Shown here: piece after piece, positions 46,506 through 55,291 of the stretch
Numbering within the stretch: the stretch's first letter is position 1
How the letters are laid out: each line of letters begins with the position of its first letter
Origin: SZAS-103 sp038226665
GTDB lineage: Bacteria > Pseudomonadota > Gammaproteobacteria > Xanthomonadales > Xanthomonadaceae
NCBI GenBank assembly: GCA_038226665.1
Contig: JBBRQI010000001.1
Coordinates: 186,001-250,000 of the forward strand
Direction of reading: 5' to 3'
DNA: 64,000 bases
Notes under the pieces: model-generated
What the model was told of the DNA's origin: nothing
Seen by the model: the letters and a program-made list of their open reading frames with translations, nothing else
Database searches by the model: none
Translations under genes and position numbers: made by a program

Positions 46506-47270
46506 ATGAATTCGATCGTTCTCTGGTTCAACAAACTCGGCTCGCCGCCGGTTTTCCATCGCTACGCGACGCGCTGGATGCCGTGGTATTTCGGCGCGGC
46601 GCTGCTGCTGCTCGGCGTCGGCGTATGGGGTGCGTTGTTCCGTGTGCCGACCGACTATCAGCAGGGCGACAGCTACCGGATTCTTTTCATCCATGTGCCC
46701 TGCGCGTGGATGAGCCTGTTCGTTTACATGACGATGGCCGTGCAGGCATTGATCGCACTGGTGTGGCGGATCAAGCTCTGCGAAATCCTTGCGATGGCCT
46801 GCGCGCCGATTGGTGCGGCGTTCACCGTGATCACGCTCGCGACCGGCTCGATCTGGGGCCGGCCGATGTGGGGCACCTGGTGGGATTGGGATCCGCGACT
46901 GACCTCCGAACTTGTGTTGTTGTTCCTCTACATCGGCGTGATCGCGCTGGACGCATCGATCGAGGACCGCCGCCGTGGCGCGCGCGCTGCCGGTTTCCTC
47001 GCGCTGATAGGCCTCGTGAATCTTCCGATCATCCATTACTCGGTGCAGTGGTGGAATTCGCTGCACCAAGGCTCGACGATCAGCCTGCTCGGCCCGTCGA
47101 AAATGGATGCAAGCATGATCCTGCCGCTGCTCGCGACCGTCGCGGCGATGCAGTTGTGGTTCGTCGGATCGCTGCTGTCGCGCGCACGCACGTTGCTGGT
47201 CGAACGTGAAGCCGGCAAGGCTTGGGCGCGCGAGCTCGCAGCCCGTGACATGACACGAGCGGACGCATGA
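46506..47270 (+). CDS. ccmC: Haem transporter/ligase subunit CcmC
   Basis: The 254-residue protein has six membrane helices and the tryptophan-rich WGTWWDWDPRLTSEL motif that handles haem in the CcmC/F/CcsA superfamily. Conserved histidines flank it (FIHVPCAW and IIHYSVQWW). It loads haem onto CcmE. Only 13 bases separate it from ccmB. Confidence 0.92.
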   Translation: MNSIVLWFNKLGSPPVFHRYATRWMPWYFGAALLLLGVGVWGALFRVPTDYQQGDSYRILFIHVPCAWMSLFVYMTMAVQALIALVWRIKLCEILAMACAPIGAAFTVITLATGSIWGRPMWGTWWDWDPRLTSELVLLFLYIGVIALDASIEDRRRGARAAGFLALIGLVNLPIIHYSVQWWNSLHQGSTISLLGPSKMDASMILPLLATVAAMQLWFVGSLLSRARTLLVEREAGKAWARELAARDMTRADA

Positions 47271-47446
47271 GCTACCTGCCCTACATCATCGCTGCGTATG
47301 CGGTATTCGGCACCGTGCTCGCGTGGGACGGATTGGTGCCTTGGCTGAAGCATCGCCGGTTGCTGCGTGCGATTCGCCAGAAAGCCGTGAGGAAGCATGA
47401 TGCACAAGGATGTGTGAATGCCGCGGGCGCAGGAGCGGAGAAGTGA
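47267..47446 (+). CDS. ccmD: Small haem exporter protein CcmD
   Basis: The 59-residue protein has one N-terminal membrane helix (MSYLPYIIAAYAVFGTVLAW) followed by a basic stretch (KHRRLLRAIRQKAVRK), as in CcmD. It overlaps ccmC at its start (ATGA) and ccmE at its end (GTGA). CcmD is needed to release CcmE from the CcmABC complex. Confidence 0.85.
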   Translation: MSYLPYIIAAYAVFGTVLAWDGLVPWLKHRRLLRAIRQKAVRKHDAQGCVNAAGAGAEK

Positions 47447-47901
47447 ACCCGACGCGCAAACGCCGCCTCGGTTTCGTATCGCTCGCAATGACCGCGATCA
47501 TCATCGCCGGCACATTGGTGACGCTCGCCTTGCGGCACAACGTCCGCTATATGCTGACACCCACCGAAGTCGCCGCAGGCAAGAACGCAGGCAGCCTGTT
47601 GTTTCGCCTCGGCGGCGTGGTCTGCGAAGGCAGCGTGCGGCGCACGACCGGCACGCTCGACGTGCGCTTCGTCGTCACCGATCGCGTGCACCAAGTCCCC
47701 GTGCGTTACACCGGCATCCTGCCCGACCTGTTCCGCGAAGGCCAGAGCGTGATCGCGACCGGGCACATGGCGAGCAATGGTTTCCGTGCCGATGAAGTGC
47801 TCGCCAAGCACGACGAAACCTATATGCCGAAGGAAGTCGCCGATGCCATCGCGCGCGGCAAGACGCTTCCGCATATACCCTGCGCGCCGCCTGCACCTTG
47901 A
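47443..47901 (+). CDS. ccmE: Haem chaperone CcmE
   Basis: The 152-residue protein has one membrane anchor (about 9-30) and a periplasmic OB-fold. His123 in LAKHDETYMP is the residue that binds haem covalently in CcmE. It starts with a GTG that overlaps the ccmD stop. It carries haem from CcmC to CcmF. Confidence 0.92.
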   Translation: MNPTRKRRLGFVSLAMTAIIIAGTLVTLALRHNVRYMLTPTEVAAGKNAGSLLFRLGGVVCEGSVRRTTGTLDVRFVVTDRVHQVPVRYTGILPDLFREGQSVIATGHMASNGFRADEVLAKHDETYMPKEVADAIARGKTLPHIPCAPPAP

Positions 47902-49823
47902 TGTTGCCCGAGATCGGCCAACTCGCACTGATCCTCGCGCTGCTGCTTGCGTCGATGCAGGCATTGCTGCCGTTGTTTGGCGCACAACGCGGTATCGATG
48001 CATGGATGCGCGTCGCGCGGCCGGCCACGTACGGGCAATTGCTGTTCGTCGTGATCGCGTTCGGAATCCTGATGCATGCGTTCGTCGTGCACGATTTTTC
48101 GGTCGCATACGTCGCGCATAACTCCAATTCGTTGCTGCCGATCGGCTATTGCATTGCCGCAGTATGGGGCGCGCACGAAGGCTCGCTGCTGTTGTGGATT
48201 CTGATCCTCGCGCTGTGGACGGGCGCGGTCGCGCGCTTCTCGAAAGCGTTGCCATTGCCGGTGATCGCGCGCGTGCTCGGTGTGATGGGGCTGGTCAGCG
48301 TCGGCTTCCTGTTGTTCACGCTGCTGACCTCGAACCCATTCGCGCGCCTGCTGCCGATGCCGTCCGAAGGTGCCGATCTGAATCCGCTGCTGCAGGATCC
48401 GGGCCTGATCGTGCATCCGCCGATTCTCTACAGCGGCTACGTCGGCACCACGGTCGCGTTCGCATTCGCGATCGCCGCGCTGCTCGACGGAAAGGTCGAT
48501 GCACGCTGGGTGCGCTGGTCGCGGCCGTGGACGAACGTCGCGTGGGCACTGCTCACCATCGGCATCGCGCTCGGTTCGTGGTGGGCATATTACGAACTCG
48601 GCTGGGGCGGCTGGTGGTTCTGGGATCCGGTCGAGAACGCATCTTTCATGCCGTGGCTCGCGTGTACAGCATTGCTGCATTCGCAGGCGGTGACGGAAAA
48701 GCGCGGCAGCTTTCGCGGCTGGACGTTGTTGCTCGCGATCGCTGCATTCTCGCTGTCGCTGCTCGGCACCTTCCTCGTGCGTTCGGGCGTGATTACCTCG
48801 GTGCATTCGTTCGCCGCGGATCCGTCGCGCGGACTGTTCATCCTGGTGTTCCTCGCCATCGTGATCGGCGGCTCGCTGCTGCTGTACGCATGGCGTGCGC
48901 CGCGCGACAACGATGGCGCGCCGTTCGCGTTCGCATCGCGCGAAACACTGATCCTCGCGAATAACCTGTTGCTGACCACTGCCTGCGCCATGGTGCTGAT
49001 CGGCACATTGTTCCCGTTGTTCGCCGATGCGATGCAACTCGGCCGTTACTCGGTCGGGCCGCCCTACTTCGGTTCGATGTTCTACCTGCTGATGGCGCCG
49101 CTGGTGCTGTTGCTGCCGTTCGGCCCGCTCACGCGCTGGCAGCGCGAACAGGCGTCGCTGCCGCTCAAGTTGTTGTTGCCGTGGCTGGTCGTCGCATTGA
49201 TCGGCGGCGCGATTGCATTCGTGATGTTGCCGAACGCGCCGTGGAAATATGCTGCTGGCGTCGCGGTCGGCTTGTGGCTTGCGCTCGGCACATTGCGCTT
49301 CGTGCGTCGCCGGCTTGCCATGGACCGACAGCGCTTCACCGCCGAAATGCTCGGCATGACGTTCGCCCACATCGGCATCGCGGTGTTTTTCTTCGGCGTG
49401 TTGCTGACCGAAGCGACCAGCGTGCAAAAGGACGTCGCGGTCGCGCGCGGCCAGCAGATTGCGGCTGGCGACTATACGTTCCGTTTCGATGGCGTGCACC
49501 GCGCATCCGGCCCGAACTATCTATCCGATCGCGGCACCGTCAGCGTGTTTCGCGGCAATGATCGCATCGCGATCCTGCATCCGGAAAAACGCCAGTACGC
49601 AGCGGGCGGGCAGATCATGACCGAAACCGCAATCGATCCTGCGCTCAATCGTGACCTGTACGTCGCGCTCGGCGAACCGATCGACGCGCGCGGCGGCTGG
49701 GCATTGCGCGTGTACGTGAAGCCGTGGGTGCGCTGCATCTGGCTCGGCGCGTTGTTGATGGCGCTCGGCGGTTTCACCGCGGCGTTCGATCGGCGTTTCC
49801 GCCGCAAGCCCGAGGCGGTTTGA
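47901..49823 (+). CDS. ccmF: Haem lyase subunit CcmF
   Basis: The 640-residue protein has about 15 membrane helices and the tryptophan motif WGGWWFWDPVENASFMPW, with conserved histidines. It joins haem to the CXXCH of apocytochromes together with CcmH and CcmI. The start shares one base with the ccmE stop (TGATG). Confidence 0.92.
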   Translation: MLPEIGQLALILALLLASMQALLPLFGAQRGIDAWMRVARPATYGQLLFVVIAFGILMHAFVVHDFSVAYVAHNSNSLLPIGYCIAAVWGAHEGSLLLWILILALWTGAVARFSKALPLPVIARVLGVMGLVSVGFLLFTLLTSNPFARLLPMPSEGADLNPLLQDPGLIVHPPILYSGYVGTTVAFAFAIAALLDGKVDARWVRWSRPWTNVAWALLTIGIALGSWWAYYELGWGGWWFWDPVENASFMPWLACTALLHSQAVTEKRGSFRGWTLLLAIAAFSLSLLGTFLVRSGVITSVHSFAADPSRGLFILVFLAIVIGGSLLLYAWRAPRDNDGAPFAFASRETLILANNLLLTTACAMVLIGTLFPLFADAMQLGRYSVGPPYFGSMFYLLMAPLVLLLPFGPLTRWQREQASLPLKLLLPWLVVALIGGAIAFVMLPNAPWKYAAGVAVGLWLALGTLRFVRRRLAMDRQRFTAEMLGMTFAHIGIAVFFFGVLLTEATSVQKDVAVARGQQIAAGDYTFRFDGVHRASGPNYLSDRGTVSVFRGNDRIAILHPEKRQYAAGGQIMTETAIDPALNRDLYVALGEPIDARGGWALRVYVKPWVRCIWLGALLMALGGFTAAFDRRFRRKPEAV

Positions 49824-49824
49824 G

Positions 49825-50379
49825 ATGCTGCATCGCTTGCTGCCCCTGATTGTTTTTCTTGCGCTTGGCGCGCTGCTGTTCGCTGGCATCCAGTTGAGCA
49901 AGCATGAGAATCCACAGGCTTTGCCGTCGCCACTGATCGGCAAGAGCGCGCCGCTATTCGCATTGCCAGTGCTCGATGAGAGCGGCCTGCTCGCTTCGAA
50001 CACTGTCGTGCGCAACGCCGATCTTGCCGGCGCTCCATATGTGCTCAACGTCTGGGGAAGCTGGTGCGTCAATTGCCAGGAAGAACATTCGGTCGTCAGC
50101 GCATTGGCTGCACGCGGCATCGTCAAGGTCGTCGGCTACAATCTGAAGGACGATGCGGCCGATGCAAAACGCTGGCTCGCGCAATTCGGCAATCCCTACG
50201 CATTGATCATGGCCGACACCGATGGCCGCACCGCGATCGACTGGGGCATCTATGGCGCACCGGAAACCTATTTCGTCGATGCGCAGGGCATCGTGCGCTG
50301 GAAGTTCATCGGCCCCTTGACCGAGGACATCATCGCCAGGCAGCTGTTGCCGTTGTTGCCGCCGAAGGTATCGCGATGA
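49825..50379 (+). CDS. ccmG: Thiol:disulfide interchange protein CcmG (DsbE)
   Basis: The 184-residue protein has one N-terminal anchor (about 6-22) and a periplasmic thioredoxin domain with the active-site WGSWCVNCQEE and the cis-proline YGAPETYFVD. It keeps apocytochrome cysteines reduced. The stop overlaps the ccmH start, inside a 15-base tandem duplication. Confidence 0.92.
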   Translation: MLHRLLPLIVFLALGALLFAGIQLSKHENPQALPSPLIGKSAPLFALPVLDESGLLASNTVVRNADLAGAPYVLNVWGSWCVNCQEEHSVVSALAARGIVKVVGYNLKDDAADAKRWLAQFGNPYALIMADTDGRTAIDWGIYGAPETYFVDAQGIVRWKFIGPLTEDIIARQLLPLLPPKVSR

Positions 50380-50849
50380 AAGGTATCGCGATGAAGCGCA
50401 TCGTGCCTGTACTGTTGCTGTTGAGCATGGCGCCGCTTGCGTCCGCGATACAACCGCAGACGGAAGCGCCAGTCGTCTTTCGGAGCGCTACCGAAGAAGC
50501 GCACTTCCACGCACTCGCGGGCTCGCTGCGTTGCGTGATGTGCCAGAACGAATCGCTCGCCGATTCGCAGGCGCCGATCGCGCACGACCTGCGTCGTGAA
50601 ATCCTCGACTTGATGCGGCAAGGCAAGTCCGACGCGCAGATCCGCGATTTCCTGGTCGCGCGCTACGGCGAATTCGTGTTGTACCAGCCGCGCATCGAGC
50701 CTGCGACATGGTTGCTGTGGTTCGGCCCGCTGGCCTTGTTCGTCGTCGGTGGCGCGACTGTGATCTTCATCGTGCGGCGGCGCGCGATCAGGCTGCGCGC
50801 GCAATCCCAGTCACCCGAATCGCCGATCGAATCGAGCGAGGACTGGTGA
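50376..50849 (+). CDS. ccmH: Cytochrome c maturation protein CcmH (CycL type)
   Basis: The 157-residue protein has a signal peptide, the thiol motif LRCVMCQNESLADS, a three-helix bundle and a C-terminal membrane helix (about 107-127). It works with CcmG and CcmF on apocytochrome reduction and haem attachment. Two in-frame ATGs (50376 and 50391) lie in a tandem repeat; the first overlaps the ccmG stop. Confidence 0.9.
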   Translation: MKGIAMKRIVPVLLLLSMAPLASAIQPQTEAPVVFRSATEEAHFHALAGSLRCVMCQNESLADSQAPIAHDLRREILDLMRQGKSDAQIRDFLVARYGEFVLYQPRIEPATWLLWFGPLALFVVGGATVIFIVRRRAIRLRAQSQSPESPIESSEDW

Positions 50850-51856
50850 TGCGCGAGGATTTCATCATTGCCGTGTTCGCGATGCTCGCCGTAGCCGGCG
50901 CGTTTCTGCTGCCACCGTTGTGGCGCGGGGCACGACGCAGCGCGTTCGCGGTCGCGCTGGTTTTCCCGATCGCTGCGGCGCTGTTGTACTGGCAGATCGG
51001 CACTCCACCTGCACTCGATCCGGCGCGTTTGATCGCGCCGCAAACCCTCGACCAGGCCGTGGACGCACTCGCTTTGCACATGCGCATGAAGCCCGACAAT
51101 CTCGAAGGCTGGATGTTGCTCGGCAGCAGTCGCAAGGAACAACAGCGTTACGGCGATGCAAGCGAAGCTTATGCACAGGCATTGCGACTTGCACCGAACG
51201 ATCCGGCAGTGATGGTAACGCTGGCCGAGGCGATGACCCTCGATGCCAAAGACCATCGCATCCAGGGCGACGCGTTGAAGTTGCTGCAGCAGGCGCAGCG
51301 CATCGACCCGCGCAACCAGCGCGCGATGTGGTTCCTCGGCATCGCCGCGTACCAGCAACAACGCTATGCCGATGCCGCCGCGAGCTGGGAACCGTTGCTC
51401 GCGCTCGCTCCGGAATCGACGCGGCCCGCGCTGCGCAAGCAGATCGACGCTGCGCGCGCACATGCAGGCATGCTGCCGTTGCCTGCTGAAACACCCACTG
51501 CTTTGGGGCCAGCACTCCTGACTGCGCATGTCGATATCGCCCCCGCGCTGCGCGCAAGGCTCGCGCCAGATGATGTGCTGTTCGTTTTTGCGCGGATGCC
51601 GAACGGGCCGCCGATGCCGCTCGCGGTGAAGCGCGTTCCGGCGAAGAATTTCCCGATCACGATTGCGCTTGCCGATGTTGACGGGCCGATGCCGACCATG
51701 CGCTTGTCGCAACAAACGACCGTCGACGTGCAAGCGCGCGTGTCGCATTCCGGCGATGCGATGCCGCAGCCCGGCGATTTCGAGGCCGCACCATCGATCG
51801 CCACGATTGGCGCGAAAGACGCCATCATGCTGACCATCGATCGCGTTCGACCGTGA
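50849..51856 (+). CDS. ccmI: Cytochrome c biogenesis protein CcmI with TPR domain
   Basis: The 335-residue protein has two N-terminal membrane helices, then a tetratricopeptide region (about 75-200) that holds apocytochromes, and a C-terminal beta domain. The TPR-like pattern is visible in EGWMLLGSSRKEQQRYGDAS and AMWFLGIAAYQQQRYADA. The start shares one base with the ccmH stop (TGATG). Last gene of the ccm set. Confidence 0.88.
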   Translation: MREDFIIAVFAMLAVAGAFLLPPLWRGARRSAFAVALVFPIAAALLYWQIGTPPALDPARLIAPQTLDQAVDALALHMRMKPDNLEGWMLLGSSRKEQQRYGDASEAYAQALRLAPNDPAVMVTLAEAMTLDAKDHRIQGDALKLLQQAQRIDPRNQRAMWFLGIAAYQQQRYADAAASWEPLLALAPESTRPALRKQIDAARAHAGMLPLPAETPTALGPALLTAHVDIAPALRARLAPDDVLFVFARMPNGPPMPLAVKRVPAKNFPITIALADVDGPMPTMRLSQQTTVDVQARVSHSGDAMPQPGDFEAAPSIATIGAKDAIMLTIDRVRP

Positions 51857-51900
51857 TTGATTCTGACCGTGACTGAATCCGCCTCTGATCGAATCCATCC

Positions 51901-53031
51901 ATGACCGAATTCATTCCGCCCGCCACCCTTTTTCACGCGTTGCCATCGCCATTCGCGATCAAGCGCGGCGGCGCATTGCGCGATGCGCACATCGCCTACG
52001 AAACATGGGGCACATTGAACGCCAGGCGCGACAACGCGATCCTGATCCTCACCGGCCTCTCGCCGAGCGCCCATGCGGCATCGAACGTGGGCAACGCCGA
52101 GCCCGGCTGGTGGGAAGCGATGATCGGCGCCGGCAAGCCAATCGACACGGATCGCTGGTTCGTGATCTGTCCCAACTCGCTGGGCAGCTGCAAGGGATCG
52201 ACCGGCCCGGCATCGACTGATTCTGCAACTGGCGGGCTTTATCGACTCACGTTTCCCGAACTCTCGATCGAGGACATCGCGAACGCCGCGCACGCACTCG
52301 TACAAGGTCTCGGCATCGAACAACTCGCCTCGACAATCGGCTGCTCGATGGGCGGCATGACCGTGCTCGCCTACGCGACGCTGCATCCGCGCAGCGCGCG
52401 CGCGCAAATCAATATTTCCGGCGCAGTGCAATCGCTGCCGTTCTCGATCGCGATCCGCTCGCTGCAGCGCGAAGCGATCCGGCTCGATCCGAAATGGAAC
52501 GAAGGCGCGTACACCGATGCGTCGTATCCAGAAAACGGCATGCGCATGGCGCGCAAGCTCGGCGTGATCACCTATCGCTCGTCGCTGGAATGGAGCGGGC
52601 GTTTCGGCCGCGTGCGGCTAGACGGCGAGCATCGCGAAGGCGACGATCCGTTCGGCCTCGAATTCCAGGTCGAGAGTTATCTCGAAGGACATGCGCGCCG
52701 CTTCGTGCGCCAGTTCGATCCGAATTGCTATCTGTACCTCAGTCGCTCGATGGACTGGTTCGATCTCGCCGAATACGGTGGCGGCGATGCATCGAACGCG
52801 TTGAAGAAGATCGCGCTCGACGGAACTGGATTGGAGCAGGCACTCGTGGTCGGCGTGGAAACCGACATCCTGTTTCCGCTGCAACAACAGGAACAACTCG
52901 CCGACGGCTTGCGCGCCGGCGGTGCGGACGTGACCTTCGCGCCGCTGCCGTCGCCGCAGGGACACGACGCTTTCCTTGTCGATATCGCGCGTTTCGGGCC
53001 GGTTGTCGGCGATTTTCTTGCCAGCCTGTGA
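51901..53031 (+). CDS. MetX-family acyltransferase (probable serine O-succinyltransferase)
   Basis: The 376-residue alpha/beta hydrolase has the nucleophile in GCSMGGMT, the histidine in QGHDAFL and the family motif NSLGSCKGSTGPAS. Many MetX-like proteins of Lysobacterales are assigned as L-serine O-succinyltransferases, used for cysteine synthesis, rather than homoserine O-acetyltransferases. The adjacent cysteine dioxygenase fits cysteine metabolism. Sequence alone does not fix the substrate; the enzyme family is firm. Confidence 0.82.
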   Translation: MTEFIPPATLFHALPSPFAIKRGGALRDAHIAYETWGTLNARRDNAILILTGLSPSAHAASNVGNAEPGWWEAMIGAGKPIDTDRWFVICPNSLGSCKGSTGPASTDSATGGLYRLTFPELSIEDIANAAHALVQGLGIEQLASTIGCSMGGMTVLAYATLHPRSARAQINISGAVQSLPFSIAIRSLQREAIRLDPKWNEGAYTDASYPENGMRMARKLGVITYRSSLEWSGRFGRVRLDGEHREGDDPFGLEFQVESYLEGHARRFVRQFDPNCYLYLSRSMDWFDLAEYGGGDASNALKKIALDGTGLEQALVVGVETDILFPLQQQEQLADGLRAGGADVTFAPLPSPQGHDAFLVDIARFGPVVGDFLASL

Positions 53032-53051
53032 TGCGGGGTAGAATTGCTGCC

Positions 53052-53660
53052 ATGGATGACGCGAGACCATGCTGCCCGCCGTGCGTCCCGGTCGATTTCA
53101 TCGGCCGCGACAAGTTTGTCGCTCGTATCGATGCGGCGGTCGCTCTCGGCAACGAACAAGCGGTTACTTCGGCGCTGCGCAACGTGCTGTGCGAATTGAT
53201 CCGCGATCCGGACGTGCGCCTGCCCGACTGCGTGCACGAGGCGATTTCGGATCACTACGCGCGCCGCGAGCTCTATCGCAGCGAACGCCTCGGCTACAGC
53301 GTCGTCGCGATGACCTGGGGGCCCGGCCAGGGCACTCCGGTGCACGACCATTCCGGCATGTGGTGCGTGGAAAGCGTGTGGGATGGGCAACTCGAAATCA
53401 CCCAGTACGAATTGCTGGAACGCGACGGCGAACGCTTCCGCTTCCGCGCCGCAGGCGGCATGCAGGCCGGCCCCGGCAGCGCCGGCAGCCTGATACCGCC
53501 GCACGAATACCACACCATCGGCAACCCGAATCCCGATGCGGTCGCGGTGACGTTGCACATCTACAAGGCGCCGATGGATTACTGCTCGAAGTTCTACCCG
53601 CAGGACGGCGAATGGTACGTGCGCTGCGGCAGCGCGATGGCGACCGATGCTGCGGCATGA
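53052..53660 (+). CDS. Cysteine dioxygenase type I
   Basis: The 202-residue cupin has iron ligands at His98 and His100 (PVHDHSG) and His154 (EYHTIGN). Cys105 and Tyr171 (LHIY) sit at the positions of the Cys-Tyr crosslink of mammalian enzymes. It oxidises cysteine to cysteine sulfinate. An earlier ATG at 53031 in the same frame shares one base with the metX-like stop (TGATG) and may be the real start; co-transcription is likely either way. Confidence 0.87.
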   Translation: MDDARPCCPPCVPVDFIGRDKFVARIDAAVALGNEQAVTSALRNVLCELIRDPDVRLPDCVHEAISDHYARRELYRSERLGYSVVAMTWGPGQGTPVHDHSGMWCVESVWDGQLEITQYELLERDGERFRFRAAGGMQAGPGSAGSLIPPHEYHTIGNPNPDAVAVTLHIYKAPMDYCSKFYPQDGEWYVRCGSAMATDAAA

Positions 53661-53687
53661 TCCAACGCAGTCATTTCACGCAATCCA

Positions 53688-53718
53688 TTGCGACTTCGCG
53701 CACCAATCCCGCTATAAT
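53688..53718 (+). promoter_or_regulatory. Candidate promoter of tRNA-Leu
   Basis: A perfect TATAAT (53713-53718) lies 16 bases before the tRNA. The best -35 match, TTGCGA (53688-53693), is spaced by 19 bases, which is long. Confidence 0.5.
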
Positions 53719-53734
53719 TGCACCGCAGCACAAT

Positions 53735-53820
53735 GCCGGTGTGGCGGAATGGTAGACGCGGTGGACTCAAAATCCACTTGTGGTGACACAGTGTAGGTTC
53801 GAGTCCTATCACCGGTACCA
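53735..53820 (+). tRNA. tRNA-Leu (anticodon CAA)
   Basis: The 86-base gene folds as a class II tRNA. The acceptor stem is GCCGGTG with CACCGGT, including the G1-U72 pair also seen in E. coli leucine tRNAs. The anticodon stem GTGGA/TCCAC encloses CTCAAAA with anticodon CAA. A long variable arm (GTGGTGACAC) and the T loop TTCGAGT follow, and the CCA end is encoded. Its last 20 bases are the left attachment site of the element that follows. Confidence 0.95.
53801..53820 (+). repeat. attL: left core repeat in the tRNA 3' end
   Basis: GAGTCCTATCACCGGTACCA, the last 20 bases of tRNA-Leu, recurs at 58492-58510 with one G missing. The left copy keeps the tRNA functional. Confidence 0.85.
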
Positions 53821-53867
53821 AAAGACGGTTTCAAGCAGTCCAACGCGGCCCAGAAAAACCCCTAAGA

Positions 53868-53890
53868 CCCGCCTAAATGGCGGGTTTTTT
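53868..53890 (+). terminator. Terminator for tRNA-Leu inside the left end of the element
   Basis: Perfect stem CCCGCC/GGCGGG with a five-base loop is followed by six Ts. It lies 48 bases after the tRNA and belongs to the inserted DNA. Confidence 0.85.
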
Positions 53891-53934
53891 GTTTCAGGCC
53901 GTCCAACGCCGTCCTGTTGCATCCGGCATAACGC

Positions 53935-53953
53935 GGGGGTAGCTTAGGGGGTA
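53935..53953. repeat. Left arm repeat of the element
   Basis: GGGGGTAGCTTAGGGGGTA holds two GGGGGTA units 12 bases apart and matches 58416-58434 at 17 of 19 positions in the same direction. It lies between the tRNA and the integrase, where arm-type integrase sites are expected. Confidence 0.65.
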
Positions 53954-53987
53954 CGTGGCCAGGTTAGGCTGCGATGGGGGTACTTCG

Positions 53988-55202
53988 ATGGCTACGACGA
54001 CGGGCAACCTCACGGCCATGAAAGCGAAATCCGCGCTTGTCGGTAAGCACTTCGACGGCGGTGGCCTGTTCCTCGACGTGAAGCGGGAAGACGCGCGCTA
54101 CTGGCGCATGAAGTACCGCTTCGCAGGCAAGGAACGCTTGTTGGCATTCGGCGTCTTCCCGGAAGTTACCTTGGCCGAAGCACGCCAGCGCCGCGACGAC
54201 GCGCGGGCGATCCTGCGCGATGGCCGCGACCCGTCCGCCGAACGACAGGCGACGAAGCAACGCGCCGCCGCGTCCGCTGCCAACACCTTTGGCGCACTGC
54301 GCGCGGAATGGCTCGACCGGCAGACAGGCATCCTCGCCGAAATCACCCGGATGAAGGCGGCTTGGATGCTTGGCATGGCGTCCACGCTCGACGCCCGGGC
54401 GATTGCCGAGATAACAGCGCAAGACGTGCTGGCCGTGCTGCGCCCCATCGAACATGCGGGCACTCTGGAAACCGCGCACCGCGTGAAGCAACGCATTAGC
54501 CAAGTGTTTCGCTATGCCATCGCGACCGGACGCGCCGAGATTGACCCCACGCTGTCGCTGCGCGGTGCGTTGAAGTCGCCTGTGGTCACGGGGCGGGCCG
54601 CTGTCACATCGCCGGACGACGTGTCGCATCTGTTGCGCGCGATCGATGGCTACACCGGCCAACCGACCACGCTTGCAGCGCTGCAACTCGCGCCGCTGCT
54701 ATTCGCCCGCCCCGGCAACCTGCGCGCGATGGAGTGGGGCGAACTCGATTTCGATGCCGGCGAGTGGCGCATTCCGGCAGGCAAGATGAAGATGCGCGAA
54801 GGTCACATCGTCCCCCTGCCCTCGCAAGCCGTGGCGATCCTGCGCGAGCTGCACGCACTGACCGGACGCGGACACTACGTCTTCCCCGGCATGCGCTCGC
54901 CGTCGCGTCCGATGAGTGAAAACACCGTCAACGCCGCGCTACGCAGCATGGGGTTCGACAAGGCCACCATGACCGGGCACGGCTTCCGTGCGATGGCATC
55001 CACGCGCTTGAATGAGCTTGGCTGGAAACCCGACGTGATCGAACGCCAGCTAGCCCACGCCGAACGTAATAAAGTGCGCGCCGCCTACAACCGCGCGCAA
55101 TACATGGCCGAACGCCGCACGATGATGCAGGCATGGGCCGACTATCTCGACGCACTGAAAACCGGCAGCAACGTGACGCCGATCAAGCGCAAGGCGGGAT
55201 AA
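53988..55202 (+). CDS. int: Tyrosine-type integrase (P4-like, DUF4102 N-terminus)
   Basis: The 404-residue protein has the DUF4102 arm-binding N-terminus (KFDGGGLFLDV-like stretch HFDGGGLFLDVKRED), a core-binding domain, and a catalytic domain with FARPGNLRAMEW, HGFRAMAST, the second histidine in LAHAERNKVRAAYNRAQY and the nucleophile Tyr in that same segment. It lies directly inside the tRNA-side end, as for P4-like integrases. The ATG at 53988 is preceded by a GGGG site; a GTG 11 codons earlier (53955) is possible. Confidence 0.92.
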   Translation: MATTTGNLTAMKAKSALVGKHFDGGGLFLDVKREDARYWRMKYRFAGKERLLAFGVFPEVTLAEARQRRDDARAILRDGRDPSAERQATKQRAAASAANTFGALRAEWLDRQTGILAEITRMKAAWMLGMASTLDARAIAEITAQDVLAVLRPIEHAGTLETAHRVKQRISQVFRYAIATGRAEIDPTLSLRGALKSPVVTGRAAVTSPDDVSHLLRAIDGYTGQPTTLAALQLAPLLFARPGNLRAMEWGELDFDAGEWRIPAGKMKMREGHIVPLPSQAVAILRELHALTGRGHYVFPGMRSPSRPMSENTVNAALRSMGFDKATMTGHGFRAMASTRLNELGWKPDVIERQLAHAERNKVRAAYNRAQYMAERRTMMQAWADYLDALKTGSNVTPIKRKAG

Positions 55203-55291
55203 CCGAACACGCCACGGCTAGGAGGCATCCGAAGCGGGGAACCTTCACCCGTTGCCGTGGCGATCCTTTGAAGGGTGCAGGCAGGTGCGCG

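Noticed and set aside
45237..49499. Very long open frames on the minus strand across the ccm genes
   Set aside because: They oppose well-matched ccm genes, are rich in Arg, His and Gln, and reflect high third-position GC rather than real coding.
51857..51900. Possible riboswitch before the metX-like gene
   Set aside because: The gap is only 44 bases, too short for known sulfur-related riboswitches, and shows no stable structure.
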